Positions 9,102 through 18,570 of a DNA stretch of 64,000 bases are shown in pieces. Below the pieces are notes generated by a model. The model did not search any database and was not told where the DNA came from. It worked only from the letters and a program-made list of their open reading frames with translations. The DNA lies in contig CAMWNI010000007.1 in the NCBI GenBank assembly GCA_947175545.1, positions 1 to 64,000 on the forward strand. Direction: 5' to 3'. Origin of the DNA: an uncultured Porphyromonadaceae bacterium (GTDB lineage Bacteria; Bacteroidota; Bacteroidia; Bacteroidales; Muribaculaceae). The position numbers and the translations under genes were made by a program. Numbering within the stretch: the stretch's first letter is position 1; each line of letters begins with the position of its first letter.

Positions 9102-9908
9102 CTATTCCCTGTATTGAGTAGGGTTCAGACCGAGAGTACGCTGGACATAGCGACTAAAATACGCTGGTGATGAAAATCGGAACATATCCGAGATTTGGAC
9201 AAAGGTCAAGCTCTTGTCGCGCAGAAGCCGGGCTATTTCAAGCGACGTATAGCGGTTTATCCAATAGTTTGCCGGATAACCGCTTACCTTTTTTGATACC
9301 TCCGACAGATATTTCGGGGTAACACACAGGGCATCGGCATAATATGTCACCTCGCGGTTGTGACGGTAATCCCCGTTTTCCAGCATATTCAGAAAACGGC
9401 TCATGATAGAGGCGTTCTGTGTGGATATGGAATCTTCTCCGCTGAGGGTTGAATGGAAATCAAAGAAATCGAGTATTGCCGACTGCACGGCGTTGATAAG
9501 CAGCTCGCGATAGAAATTGTGTGATGTCTGATTCAGACGGTAATCAATCCAACGGAAATCACGCTCGCATACAAACCGCTGTTCGTCGGTCAGGTGCATC
9601 ACCGGATTAAGAAACAACGCCAACTGACCTTTCATTCCATAATTGGACTGCGGTGTACACAGTTCAATAAAGGGTGCTGTCACATATAGATTTTTAACGG
9701 AGAAATCATCCGACATCTTTACGTCATCGAGTAATTTCCCTTTTCTTACAATCATCAAATCTCCCTCATTGAACTCGAAGGTCTGACCGTTGAAACTGAA
9801 TGTGGATTTGCCTCCCGTGCATAAAGCATGGGAGAGATAATCCTTATAACGGTCCTTGCCGATACCGTCAATGGAGTCGGAGATTATAACATCATTCAAC
9901 TTTTCCAT
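9102..9908 (-). CDS. AraC-family transcriptional regulator
   Basis: 268 aa from the ATG at 9908; 11 extra upstream codons are in frame but look non-coding. The N-terminal ~150 residues form a ligand-binding cupin-like domain. The C-terminal ~100 carry two helix-turn-helix motifs: the first helix pair at TYYADALCVTPKYLSEVSKK, and the second ending FRFSSPAYFSRYVQRTLG, with the terminal NPTQYR typical of AraC. It faces the operon at 10117-18569 across a ~200-bp gap and is upstream of the flavodoxin and AKR genes on its own strand. It is therefore the likely regulator of both. YqhC of E. coli is the nearest functional analogy. Confidence 0.85.
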   Translation of the reverse strand: MEKLNDVIISDSIDGIGKDRYKDYLSHALCTGGKSTFSFNGQTFEFNEGDLMIVRKGKLLDDVKMSDDFSVKNLYVTAPFIELCTPQSNYGMKGQLALFLNPVMHLTDEQRFVCERDFRWIDYRLNQTSHNFYRELLINAVQSAILDFFDFHSTLSGEDSISTQNASIMSRFLNMLENGDYRHNREVTYYADALCVTPKYLSEVSKKVSGYPANYWINRYTSLEIARLLRDKSLTFVQISDMFRFSSPAYFSRYVQRTLGLNPTQYRE

Positions 9909-10082
9909 GCGCAAAATTACAAATAATTGCTCATATTCCAATTGTAATTATTTCGGTGTCAACATACAAAATCACAGAACACAACGTATCCAACCAAAAA
10001 TCAGATAAAGTCATCAGTCATTTTCGGGGATTTTAGCATCACGCACCGAATTTAGGGTAACAGCCGGGAGTGAGATTATACA

Positions 10083-10090
10083 TAATTTTG
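10083..10090 (+). promoter_or_regulatory. Bacteroidales -7 box (TAATTTTG)
   Basis: TAATTTTG matches the TAnnTTTG consensus and lies 26 nt before the ATG at 10117. It is the likely promoter of the nine-gene redox operon, next to the divergent AraC gene. Confidence 0.55.
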
Positions 10091-10116
10091 CACAAGAATA
10101 ATTAAACATAATTACA

Positions 10117-10713
10117 ATGAAGAAAATATTTTCATTATTCATTTCAGCAATAGTGTCTATATCGCTGATTGCCTGCGGCAACGATGAACCCGAGCCGAAA
10201 ATCCCCGGTGGCGACAATACCGAGGTGCCGGAAAACAGTAAAATCCTTGTAGCATACTTCAGTTGGGGTGGAACTACCCGCCGAATGGCACAGCAAATTG
10301 CGGAGCAGACAGGAGGTACACTCTTTGAAATAGAACCTGTTGTGCCATATCCTGCCGAATACACGCCATGCACCGAGGTGGCTTTGGAGGAACGTGATAC
10401 AGACGCTCGACCGGCTATAAAGAATACGGTAGAGGATATGGAATCCTACGACATAGTGTTTATCGGTTGCCCTGTATGGTGGCACACCGCACCTATGATT
10501 ATAAGCACCTTTACAGAGAGCTATGATTTGAAAGGCAAGATTGTAGTGCCATTCTGCACATACGCTTCTACATATCGCGATGAAACGCTCCGTAAGATTG
10601 TCGACCTTACCCCTGAATCAACCCATCTCGCGGGTCTTGGACTTACAAGCGGGAGTGTCAACAGTTCCAATATCGCGACATGGCTTAAAAATATAAATGT
10701 AGTCAAGGAATGA
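10117..10713 (+). CDS. Flavodoxin lipoprotein
   Basis: 198 aa. The lipoprotein signal peptide ends LIACG (Cys ~20). A short acidic linker is followed by a flavodoxin domain with SWGGTTRRMA and GCPVWWHTAPM, close in sequence to the exported flavodoxin at 8298-9008. It is predicted to be FMN-bound and membrane-tethered outside the cytoplasm. First gene of the operon; its stop overlaps the next start by 4 nt. Confidence 0.8.
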   Translation: MKKIFSLFISAIVSISLIACGNDEPEPKIPGGDNTEVPENSKILVAYFSWGGTTRRMAQQIAEQTGGTLFEIEPVVPYPAEYTPCTEVALEERDTDARPAIKNTVEDMESYDIVFIGCPVWWHTAPMIISTFTESYDLKGKIVVPFCTYASTYRDETLRKIVDLTPESTHLAGLGLTSGSVNSSNIATWLKNINVVKE

Positions 10714-11768
10714 AGCGCATTTGGATTTTTCTTTTTGTAATATCCTTGACCGGCACCGGTGTGTCATGCGCTGAGGAAACAGACGACCCGATAGTCAATG
10801 AAACAAATACATTGCCGGGGTCTGAGATATATGACAATGCGGTGATGTCAGGGACTGTCAACTTGTGGGAGCGAGGAAATATCCCGACCGTCACACGTAA
10901 TGTAAACAACTCCGACGGACCTGACTTCATACCGAATATGGAAGTGTTCACTGTCGGAGAAGACACAGCCCCCAAAGGAGCGGTCATCATCTGTCCCGGA
11001 GGAGCGTTTATGTTCCGTAGTATGCAGAACGAAGGATACGACATAGCGGATATGCTTGTGCCGATGGGATATCAGTGCTTTATCGTAAATTACCGCATCC
11101 GGCCATATACCATGCAGGAAAGTGCCACCGACCTTCAGCGTGCCATCAGGTATGTAAAGGCCCATGCCGATGAATACCGTATAAATCCTGACAATATAGC
11201 TTTAGTCGGTTTTTCTGCCGGAGGCATATTGAACGGAGAGGTTTTGCTGAACTGGCGTGACCTTACAAACGGAACTGCCCTTGACAACAGCTATGTGCCT
11301 GATGAACTTGACAAAGTGCCGGTTTCCGCCTGTGCTGTGGGTATGATATATTCTTTCTATGGGCGTCTGAGCGTATCAATGAACGATGTGGAAACACTGC
11401 GTGCCGCCAATCTGCCACCGGCCTTCTATTGCTGGGGAACACGCGATGGCTTTGCCGGCCAGTTCACTCAAAACGCCGGCGCAGTCGAACAGGCCGGATA
11501 CAGGATAGAACGCAAGATTCTTCAGAACTATCCTCACGGATATGGGTCTGGTGGCAATTCCGCCGTATGGGGCAATGATTTCGATAGATTCCTTATGTCG
11601 ATAATGTCTGAAAATTCAGCGATAGATGATGTTTCTGTAAATGTGGAAAGTGATGCTGTTGAAGCAATGTATGATATAAACGGACGTCAAGTCACTCCGG
11701 AAACTGCAAAAAGCGGCATATATGTTGTAAAGCACACTACCGGTACTTCAAAAATTTTATTAAACTGA
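10710..11768 (+). CDS. Exported esterase-like alpha/beta hydrolase
   Basis: 352 aa. An N-terminal signal peptide ends GVSCAE and is possibly a lipobox. The hydrolase features are oxyanion motif CPGGAFM (~93), nucleophile GFSAGG (~168) and His in NYPHGYG (~280), as in acetyl-xylan-esterase-like/BD-FAE family proteins. A C-terminal ~50-residue tail ending GIYVVKHTTGTSKILLN resembles a type IX sorting domain. A lipobox and a T9SS tail together would be unusual, so the signal may be a plain Sec signal. The substrate is not evident; it lies between redox genes. Confidence 0.75.
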   Translation: MKRIWIFLFVISLTGTGVSCAEETDDPIVNETNTLPGSEIYDNAVMSGTVNLWERGNIPTVTRNVNNSDGPDFIPNMEVFTVGEDTAPKGAVIICPGGAFMFRSMQNEGYDIADMLVPMGYQCFIVNYRIRPYTMQESATDLQRAIRYVKAHADEYRINPDNIALVGFSAGGILNGEVLLNWRDLTNGTALDNSYVPDELDKVPVSACAVGMIYSFYGRLSVSMNDVETLRAANLPPAFYCWGTRDGFAGQFTQNAGAVEQAGYRIERKILQNYPHGYGSGGNSAVWGNDFDRFLMSIMSENSAIDDVSVNVESDAVEAMYDINGRQVTPETAKSGIYVVKHTTGTSKILLN

Positions 11769-11772
11769 CATA

Positions 11773-12789
11773 ATGGAATATAGAACATTAGGATTGAGTG
11801 GTCTGAGAGTATCTGCCGTCGGACTTGGCTGCATGGGCATGAGTCACGGATACGGCACTCCGGCAAATAAACGGGATATGATCCGGCTGCTTGATGATGC
11901 GGTCGATATGGGTTATACATTCTTTGACACTGCCGAGATTTACGGCACTGTCGATGATCCGCACGCCAACGAGGAACTGCTCGGAGAAGCCTTGCAGCCT
12001 TATCGTGACAGAATTGTTATTGCAACAAAATTCGGTCTTGAATTCGAGAATCCCGGTGGCGACGGCCCGCATCCGCTTATACCGGATTCGAGTCCGGGGG
12101 CGATACGCAAGGCTCTTGAAGGATCGTTGCGACGTCTTCGCACCGACCATATCGACCTCTATTACCAGCACCGTATTGACCCGGATGTAGAGCCGGAAAC
12201 GGTGGCAGGTGTGATGCTCGACCTTATGAAGGAAGGCAAGATTCTCCACTGGGGCATCTCGGAGGCTGACGAGGAATATCTGCGTCGGGCACATGCCGTC
12301 TGCCGTGTCACTGCCGTGCAGAACCGCTATTCGATGATGGCGCGGTGGCATGAGGCTCTGTTTCCTGTGTTGGAAGAACTTGGCATCGGCTTTGTGGCGT
12401 TTTCTCCGCTCGCTAACGGTCTGCTTACAGCAAACTATGACGCATCTTCAACTTTTGACCCGCACTCCGACTATCGGGCCGCAATGCCGCAGTTCAAAAA
12501 GGAGAGCTTTGAAAAGAACCGTGAGCTGATGGACTATATCACACAACTTGCCGATGAACATCATGCCACACCCTCGCAGATATCGCTGGCATGGATGCTG
12601 TGTAAGAAACCGTGGATTGCTCCTATCCCCGGCACACGGCATCTGTGCCGTTTGAAAGAGAATGCCGGCGCGCCTGATGTTAAACTGAGCCAAGAGGAAA
12701 TCGCCCGGATTGACCGCACCCTCGACACAATACCAATGAGCGAAGTGTTCGGCGGCTCAAAAATTGTAAAATCTCAAAATGCAATCTGA
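11773..12789 (+). CDS. Aldo/keto reductase (cytosolic)
   Basis: 338 aa with no signal peptide. N-terminal GLSGLRVSAVGLGCMGM, the tetrad Asp/Tyr in FFDTAEIYG, Lys in ATKFG and His in YYQHRID, and a C-terminal cofactor region PIPGTRH identify a full-length AKR of the YajO/AKR13-like group. It probably reduces small aldehydes or ketones with NADPH. Four nt after the esterase and five before the RibD-like gene. Confidence 0.85.
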   Translation: MEYRTLGLSGLRVSAVGLGCMGMSHGYGTPANKRDMIRLLDDAVDMGYTFFDTAEIYGTVDDPHANEELLGEALQPYRDRIVIATKFGLEFENPGGDGPHPLIPDSSPGAIRKALEGSLRRLRTDHIDLYYQHRIDPDVEPETVAGVMLDLMKEGKILHWGISEADEEYLRRAHAVCRVTAVQNRYSMMARWHEALFPVLEELGIGFVAFSPLANGLLTANYDASSTFDPHSDYRAAMPQFKKESFEKNRELMDYITQLADEHHATPSQISLAWMLCKKPWIAPIPGTRHLCRLKENAGAPDVKLSQEEIARIDRTLDTIPMSEVFGGSKIVKSQNAI

Positions 12790-12794
12790 CGAAA

Positions 12795-13505
12795 ATGATT
12801 CCAAAAGTAATATGCCACATAATGAGTTCGGTTGACGGCCGACTTCTGCCGGGTCGGTGGACGCTGCCGTTTGACGGCACACCTGCCGGTGAGTTGTTCA
12901 AGGAATATGCCGCGTTAGGAAAATCGCTTGACACTGACGCATGGATGTTCGGCAAGTCAACCGCCAAAGAGGCTTTCCCTTATAAGTTCATGCCCAAGAG
13001 CAACGACAGGGCACAAGCCGGTAAAGTCTATATCGGAAACCGTGACTCTGAAAGACTGTTCATAACCGTTGACCCCGATGCGGATATTTTTTACACCGAC
13101 AGCCGCCTCCGTGGCGACAATATCCTTGTCATTTTAGGAACGAATGCGACAGCCGATTATCTTGCAATGCTTGAAGAAAAAGGCATTTCATACATTGTGC
13201 TTGCCGACCCGACTGATCTGCGCAGTGCAATGGAGATTATTCATGACCGCTTCGGGATAAATAAAATCTCGCTTCAGGGTGGCGGCATAATCAACGGTGC
13301 GATGCTCGCTGCCGGACTTATAGATGAACTTAGCCTTGTGATGTATCCCGGAATTGACGGCCTTACCACCGTGCCCTCCATATTTGAATATCTCGGCGCG
13401 TCTGATGAGACCCCGGCTGCCGGTCAGTCACTGGAGCTGCTTTCTGCCGATGTGTGCAATCATGGCATAGTATGGCTCAAATACAAATTCCATAAAAACG
13501 GATGA
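12795..13505 (+). CDS. RibD C-terminal / DHFR-like reductase
   Basis: 236 aa, no signal. A DHFR-fold start (MIPKVICHIMSSVDGRL) and a late GGGxxNGAML loop (SLQGGGIINGAMLA) match the RibD C-terminal reductase superfamily, which binds NADPH. The protein lacks the deaminase half of RibD, so it is a stand-alone reductase with an unknown substrate and not a riboflavin enzyme by default. It lies within the operon, with 3-5 nt gaps on both sides. Confidence 0.8.
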   Translation: MIPKVICHIMSSVDGRLLPGRWTLPFDGTPAGELFKEYAALGKSLDTDAWMFGKSTAKEAFPYKFMPKSNDRAQAGKVYIGNRDSERLFITVDPDADIFYTDSRLRGDNILVILGTNATADYLAMLEEKGISYIVLADPTDLRSAMEIIHDRFGINKISLQGGGIINGAMLAAGLIDELSLVMYPGIDGLTTVPSIFEYLGASDETPAAGQSLELLSADVCNHGIVWLKYKFHKNG

Positions 13506-13508
13506 CGT

Positions 13509-14549
13509 ATGGCAACTCGACTTATGATATTGTCGGTATCTGTTGCTCTTTTCTCGGTTCTTGCCGGATGTGCCTCAACATCAGCGGAAGAGGAATTGTT
13601 AGAGGTGGAGGTGTCGGAGAATAATCCCGGCAACCGCGATGAAAACCCGTCTGAAATGAAAGATTACAGCCATCTTACAACAGCAAACACTGTCAGCGAT
13701 GTGGTAAATCATCCTGCTTTTCAAGGTTTCGGAAGATATATCCTGCCGCTTGAGTGGCGTTACGATCCCGACATGAAGCTCGGCAATATACCGTCGCTTC
13801 TGCCATACCACAATTATGTGGACGCCGGAAGGGCTGTAGGTTATATCAACGAGATGATAGATATGGTTGGAAATGGTAAGCAGTTGTACTATGACCTCGG
13901 TCGCAAGGATGCCGGACTGTTTTTCTTTCCCGGAAATCCCGGCGCGCCATTCGCTGTGTTCTGTCCGGGAGGAGGATTCTCTTATGTCGGTTCAATCCAC
14001 GAGGGTTTTCCTCTCGCTCTCGAACTGAGCAAGAAAGGCTACAATGCTTTCGTAATCCAGTACAGCGTTGACCGTGGGGCTCAGAGTGCCGTCGAAGACC
14101 TTTCAGCAGGCATAGACTATATATTTACCCATGCCTCTGAATTAGGCGTATCGACTGATGACTATTCTGTGTGGGGCGGCTCGGCAGGAGCGCGTATGGC
14201 TGCATATATCGGGTCATACACTCCTGCGGCATTCGGCAATTTTGTCGATGCCCGCCCTGCCACAGTCGTGATGGGCTATACCGGACATTCGGAATATACG
14301 CGTCAGGATCCGCCTACATATGTTGTTATCGGCGAAAACGACGGTATTGCAAGTCCGTCGGTAATGCGTCGCCGGGTGGAAGCGTTGCAGTCGCTCGGCA
14401 TAGATGCCGAATTTCATCTGTTCCCAAATCTGCGCCACGGCTTCGGCCTGGGCACAGGCACAAGTGCAGAGGGCTGGATGGACGGCGCGGTCAGGTTCTG
14501 GGAGAAACATATGAACCATTCGGCAGGGATACCTAACATTACCATTTAA
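13509..14549 (+). CDS. Lipoprotein alpha/beta hydrolase
   Basis: 346 aa. The signal peptide ends with the lipobox LAGC (Cys ~21). Oxyanion motif CPGGGFS, nucleophile GGSAGA (~219) and a late RHGFG containing the likely catalytic His define an esterase-like hydrolase of the same broad group as the 10710 gene. It is predicted to be membrane-anchored outside the cytoplasm. Three nt after the RibD-like gene. Confidence 0.75.
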   Translation: MATRLMILSVSVALFSVLAGCASTSAEEELLEVEVSENNPGNRDENPSEMKDYSHLTTANTVSDVVNHPAFQGFGRYILPLEWRYDPDMKLGNIPSLLPYHNYVDAGRAVGYINEMIDMVGNGKQLYYDLGRKDAGLFFFPGNPGAPFAVFCPGGGFSYVGSIHEGFPLALELSKKGYNAFVIQYSVDRGAQSAVEDLSAGIDYIFTHASELGVSTDDYSVWGGSAGARMAAYIGSYTPAAFGNFVDARPATVVMGYTGHSEYTRQDPPTYVVIGENDGIASPSVMRRRVEALQSLGIDAEFHLFPNLRHGFGLGTGTSAEGWMDGAVRFWEKHMNHSAGIPNITI

Positions 14550-14554
14550 GAATC

Positions 14555-15694
14555 ATGAAATTATATTCCAAAATACTTTTATTAATAAGTCTGTCGAGTC
14601 TGTCATTAAACTTATACGCTCAGACTGACAGCATACCGACACACGGTTTTGCCGCATTTGATGAAAGCGGTGTGTTTCATCCATACGAATTCAACCGCCA
14701 CGCAGTCGGCGATGACGAGATACAGATTGAGATTCTGTATTCAGGCATCTGCCACAGTGATCTCCACAATGTGCATGGCGACTGGCGCAAGGAAGAGTAT
14801 CCGATGGTGCCGGGGCATGAAATCGCCGGGCGTGTCGTTGCTGTTGGAAAAGATGTAACGAAATTCAAGGTTGGTGATTATGCCGGCGTCGGCTGCATAA
14901 TCAATTCATGCCACGTATGTGACTATTGCCTCAACGGACAGGAGCATTATTGCAGCGAGTCTGTTTCTACTTATCACGACCATGACCCTTACCACGATAA
15001 TGAGCCGACTCAAGGAGGATATTCCGATAACATAGTGGTTTCTCAGGACTATGCCATAGCCATTCCTGCAAATGCAGATATGGAGAAAGTCGCACCGCTG
15101 CTGTGTGCAGGAATCACAACTTATTCGCCAATAAAATATGCCGGTGTCAAGTCCGGCGATAAAGTCGGAGTTGCCGGTTTCGGAGGTCTGGGAAACATGG
15201 CTGTGAAATACCTGAAAGCTCTCGGTGCCGATGTCACGGTCTTTGACATTTCTGAGGACAAGCGTGAAGCCGCCAAAGAGATGGGAGCGTCACGGTATGT
15301 AAACGTCAACGACTCGGCGGCTATGGCGTCGATCGCAAATGAGTTCGATTTTATCATCAGCACCATTCCGTCGGCTTACGACCCTATGACCTATATGAAG
15401 ATGCTGAAATGGAACGGACAGATGTGCATAGTCGGCATTCCATCGGCAAAAGATATGCCGCAGCTTTCAATGCGCTCATTCATCGGTATGGCAAACAGAC
15501 GTTTGTTCGGTTCTCGAATCGGAAGTATCGGTGAAACCCAGGAAATGATGGACTATTCGGTGGCGCATGGCATATATCCTGATGTAGAAGTGATAAAGGC
15601 AGATGCCGACCTCATAACCGACGCATACGAGAAAGTCAAAAACGGAGAAGTAAAGTTCCGTTATGTAATTGATATGTCAACTTTAGAAAAATAA
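14555..15694 (+). CDS. Zinc alcohol dehydrogenase with signal peptide
   Basis: 379 aa. Residues 1-23 form a clear Sec signal (SLSSLSLNLYAQ). A complete medium-chain zinc ADH of the cinnamyl-alcohol-dehydrogenase type follows: catalytic zinc ligands in GICHSDLH and PGHEIAG, structural-zinc cysteines in the CHVCDYCLNGQEHYC segment, and a Rossmann loop GFGGLGNMA. It normally interconverts aldehydes and alcohols with NADP(H). An exported member is odd for the same cofactor reason as the AKR at 7316. Five nt after the hydrolase and eight before the Fe-ADH. Confidence 0.85.
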   Translation: MKLYSKILLLISLSSLSLNLYAQTDSIPTHGFAAFDESGVFHPYEFNRHAVGDDEIQIEILYSGICHSDLHNVHGDWRKEEYPMVPGHEIAGRVVAVGKDVTKFKVGDYAGVGCIINSCHVCDYCLNGQEHYCSESVSTYHDHDPYHDNEPTQGGYSDNIVVSQDYAIAIPANADMEKVAPLLCAGITTYSPIKYAGVKSGDKVGVAGFGGLGNMAVKYLKALGADVTVFDISEDKREAAKEMGASRYVNVNDSAAMASIANEFDFIISTIPSAYDPMTYMKMLKWNGQMCIVGIPSAKDMPQLSMRSFIGMANRRLFGSRIGSIGETQEMMDYSVAHGIYPDVEVIKADADLITDAYEKVKNGEVKFRYVIDMSTLEK

Positions 15695-15702
15695 TAAACC
15701 AT

Positions 15703-16860
15703 ATGGATTCTTTCACTTTTCAATATCCGGTAAAACAGTATTTCGGCAAAGGCTGTTTGGAGACTGCCTTGAATACAGAAATGCCCAAAATGGGTAACAA
15801 AGTAATGCTTGCCTACGGTGGCGGCTCATTGAAACGGTCAGGTCTTTATGACCGCATCCGGAAAATGCTTGAAGCAGCAGGCAAGACAGTTGTGGATTTT
15901 AGCGGCATTATGCCCAATCCCACATACGCCAAAGTTCAGGAAGGCGCAAAAATTGCCCGTGAAAACAATGTCGATTTCATACTTGCCGTCGGCGGAGGTT
16001 CCGTTATAGACTGCTGCAAGATTGTCTCGATTCAGGCAAAGACCGATGAGGATATCTGGAGTATGCAGTATGGCAAAGAGCGTCGCATGGCGACAGACTG
16101 CATCCCTATGGGGGCGATTGTAACAGCATCAGGCACCGGTGCGGAACAGAATAACGGCGCGGTAATAACCAACGAGGAGCTTAAACTGAAACAGCCTCTT
16201 TTCGGTGCGTTCAATTCATTTGCAGTGCTTGACAGCGACCTGACGCTGACTTTGCCCATGAAGCAGGTGATCAGCGGGGCGTTTGACACGCTGAGTCATT
16301 GCATGGAGACCTATATGGGACGCCCTGCACACACCAATCTTACCGATGAGATAAACGAAGCCATAATGCGCAATGTAATCAAAAATATCCGCGCACTGAT
16401 TGCAGACCCCGACAACGACTTTGCAAGAGGAGAGCTGATGTGGGCATCTGCGATGGCTGAGAACTCAATCCTTAAACTCGGCAAAATCACTGACTTTCAG
16501 TGCCACATGCTTGAACACGCAGTGGGAGCATATACCGATTGCAACCACGGTGCAGGGCTTGCCATTATACACCCGACCCTTTACCGTCACATGCTGGACG
16601 AAGGAGCTGAAAAACTGGCGGCAATGGCAGAAAACGTCTGGGGCATAACAGAAGGCTCTGAAAAAGAGAAGGCGGCAAAAGGTATCGATGCGCTTGAATC
16701 TTTTATCAGTGAAATCGGTATGCCTTCGCGATGGAGTGAGATTGGCGTGACTGAAGAAACCCTGCTTCGCAAAGCGGCTGACTCAACCGTGCTGACTCCG
16801 GGATGCGCCAAGAGATTTACTCACGACGAGCTGTTTGAAATCCTGAAAGAAACAATGTAA
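15703..16860 (+). CDS. Iron-containing alcohol dehydrogenase (YqhD/BDH-like)
   Basis: 385 aa, cytosolic. Cofactor loop [10 protein letters not shown] (~97), [22 protein letters not shown], and metal ligands in [16 protein letters not shown] are those of the iron-ADH family. The length and start ([16 protein letters not shown]) match the NADPH-dependent butanol dehydrogenase/YqhD branch. The likely role is reduction of toxic or fermentative aldehydes. With an AKR and an AraC regulator nearby, the context recalls yqhC-yqhD-dkgA. Confidence 0.88.
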   Translation: MDSFTFQYPVKQYFGKGCLETALNTEMPKMGNKVMLAYGGGSLKRSGLYDRIRKMLEAAGKTVVDFSGIMPNPTYAKVQEGAKIARENNVDFILAVGGGSVIDCCKIVSIQAKTDEDIWSMQYGKERRMATDCIPMGAIVTASGTGAEQNNGAVITNEELKLKQPLFGAFNSFAVLDSDLTLTLPMKQVISGAFDTLSHCMETYMGRPAHTNLTDEINEAIMRNVIKNIRALIADPDNDFARGELMWASAMAENSILKLGKITDFQCHMLEHAVGAYTDCNHGAGLAIIHPTLYRHMLDEGAEKLAAMAENVWGITEGSEKEKAAKGIDALESFISEIGMPSRWSEIGVTEETLLRKAADSTVLTPGCAKRFTHDELFEILKETM

Positions 16861-16870
16861 CGCACCCGAT

Positions 16871-17974
16871 ATGAAGAAATATATATTATCAATAATACTG
16901 GGACTGATGTCTCTCCCGGCATTCACTCAAAATTCTACGATTATGGATACAAAACCGATTTACAAGAATGTCGATGTAAAGGATGTCCTTGCCTATAAGG
17001 GCAATCCCTACGGCCTTGTCTACAACAACGCCATTATGAAGAACGAAGCCGGAAAGGTCAATATCCACCCGATTGAATATGACCTGAACGGTCTGAAAAT
17101 CCGTGCCAACGTCTATACTCCCGCAGGATATGATCCCGCTCAAAAGTATCCCGCACTCGTCGTGGCACACCCCAACGGAGGCACAAAGGAGCAGGTTGCC
17201 GGCAACTACGCGCAAATTATGGCTGGAAAGGGCTATATCACTCTTGCCTTTGACGCCGCTTATCAGGGTGCGAGCGGAGGCGAACCCCGAAGCACCGACA
17301 AGCCGGCAAACCGTGTGGAGGACATTCACCGTGCGGCAGATGTACTGCTGACCTATCCCGGCGTTGACGCCGACCGTCTGGGTATACTCGGTATCTGCGG
17401 TGGTGGCGGCTACACGGCAAAGGCTGCACAGACCGACAAACGCTTCAAGGCAATCGCCACACTCAGCCTGTTCAATTCGGGACTGGTGCGCCGCAACGGG
17501 TTCCTCGATTCGCAGATAAACCAGATTCAGGAACGGCTCGAAGATGCCTGTGCAGCCCGTCAGAAGGAAGCCGAAGGCGGTGAAATAGAATATGTCGGCG
17601 ACATGAGCGGAGTAACCCCGGAGCAGGCTGCAAAACTGCCGTTTGATCTCTACCGCGAGGGTTATGACTATTATATAGTCAATTACGCACATCCCAATTC
17701 CACTTTCCGCTATACCAAAAGCAGCCTTATCGATCTGATGGACTGGGATGCCTCGGAAGGGATGCAGCTCATCAACAGGCCTCTGTTGATGATTGCCGGC
17801 AAAAATGCCGATACGCTATACATGTCGGAACAGTGCTTCAGCAAGGCAACCGGAACCGATAACAAGGAGCTGTTCCTTGTACCCGGTGCAACACATATAC
17901 AGACCTATTATGTACCTGAGTATGTGACTCAGATTTCCGACAAACTGACTGATTTCTTCGGCAAAAATCTATAA
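16871..17974 (+). CDS. Exported dienelactone-hydrolase-like alpha/beta hydrolase
   Basis: 367 aa. Signal peptide at 1-19. The nucleophile elbow reads GICGGGG (~177), so the nucleophile is probably Cys as in dienelactone hydrolases, and the late GATHIQ carries the candidate His (~341). HPNGGTKE forms the oxyanion region. It belongs to the DUF/acyl-peptidase-like hydrolases often beside AKR genes in Bacteroides. Substrate unknown. Ten nt after the Fe-ADH. Confidence 0.75.
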   Translation: MKKYILSIILGLMSLPAFTQNSTIMDTKPIYKNVDVKDVLAYKGNPYGLVYNNAIMKNEAGKVNIHPIEYDLNGLKIRANVYTPAGYDPAQKYPALVVAHPNGGTKEQVAGNYAQIMAGKGYITLAFDAAYQGASGGEPRSTDKPANRVEDIHRAADVLLTYPGVDADRLGILGICGGGGYTAKAAQTDKRFKAIATLSLFNSGLVRRNGFLDSQINQIQERLEDACAARQKEAEGGEIEYVGDMSGVTPEQAAKLPFDLYREGYDYYIVNYAHPNSTFRYTKSSLIDLMDWDASEGMQLINRPLLMIAGKNADTLYMSEQCFSKATGTDNKELFLVPGATHIQTYYVPEYVTQISDKLTDFFGKNL

Positions 17975-17993
17975 TCATCAAAAACAAATCAAT

Positions 17994-18569
17994 ATGAAAT
18001 TTGTAAAATCAATAATGACTGTTATGTCGGTTTTGGCTATGGCTTTCAGTGCCTGCGCCTCCAAACCGGCATCTACGCCACAAAACCAGACAAACAAAGA
18101 CATGAAATCTGTAATCGTCTATTTCACTCATTCCGGTAATACGGAACTGGCAGCCAAGGAAGTTGCTGCCGTGACAGGGGCGAAAATGATACGCCTCCAG
18201 CCCGAACAGCCATATTCATCAGAGGATGTGGATTGGGTAAACGAGCAGTCGCGATGCACTCAGGAACATCTCAACCAGTCGCTTCGCCCCGCCATCAAGC
18301 CTGTTGACATTAATTTCGCGGATGTTGATACCGTTTTCATTGGTTTCCCGATATGGTGGCACGAAGAACCGGCTGTAATACGCACGTTCCTTGACAACTA
18401 CCGTGCAGAGCTGAAAAACAAGGTTATATATCCGTTCTGCACCTCATACGAAAGTCCGATGTCGGAGGCGGATGCAACCCTGCATAAAGGTTATCCCGAC
18501 CTTAACATAAAGACCGGACTGCGTCTTCCCGCAAAACCTGAACAAATTAAAAAATGGATAGAACAATGA
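17994..18569 (+). CDS. Flavodoxin lipoprotein (last gene of operon)
   Basis: 191 aa. The lipoprotein signal peptide ends FSACAS (Cys ~20). FMN loop YFTHSGNTELAA, then FPIWWHEEPA. It is the third flavodoxin of the island and the second lipidated one. It ends the operon. Immediately after its stop the minus strand carries the broken ATPase gene, so this is the right border of the redox island. Confidence 0.8.
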   Translation: MKFVKSIMTVMSVLAMAFSACASKPASTPQNQTNKDMKSVIVYFTHSGNTELAAKEVAAVTGAKMIRLQPEQPYSSEDVDWVNEQSRCTQEHLNQSLRPAIKPVDINFADVDTVFIGFPIWWHEEPAVIRTFLDNYRAELKNKVIYPFCTSYESPMSEADATLHKGYPDLNIKTGLRLPAKPEQIKKWIEQ

Positions 18570-18570
18570 G

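Noticed and set aside
16889-17692. 267-codon minus-strand ORF opposite the dienelactone-hydrolase-like gene
   Set aside because: Antisense shadow with no signal or family; the plus-strand gene has full catalytic motifs and operon context.
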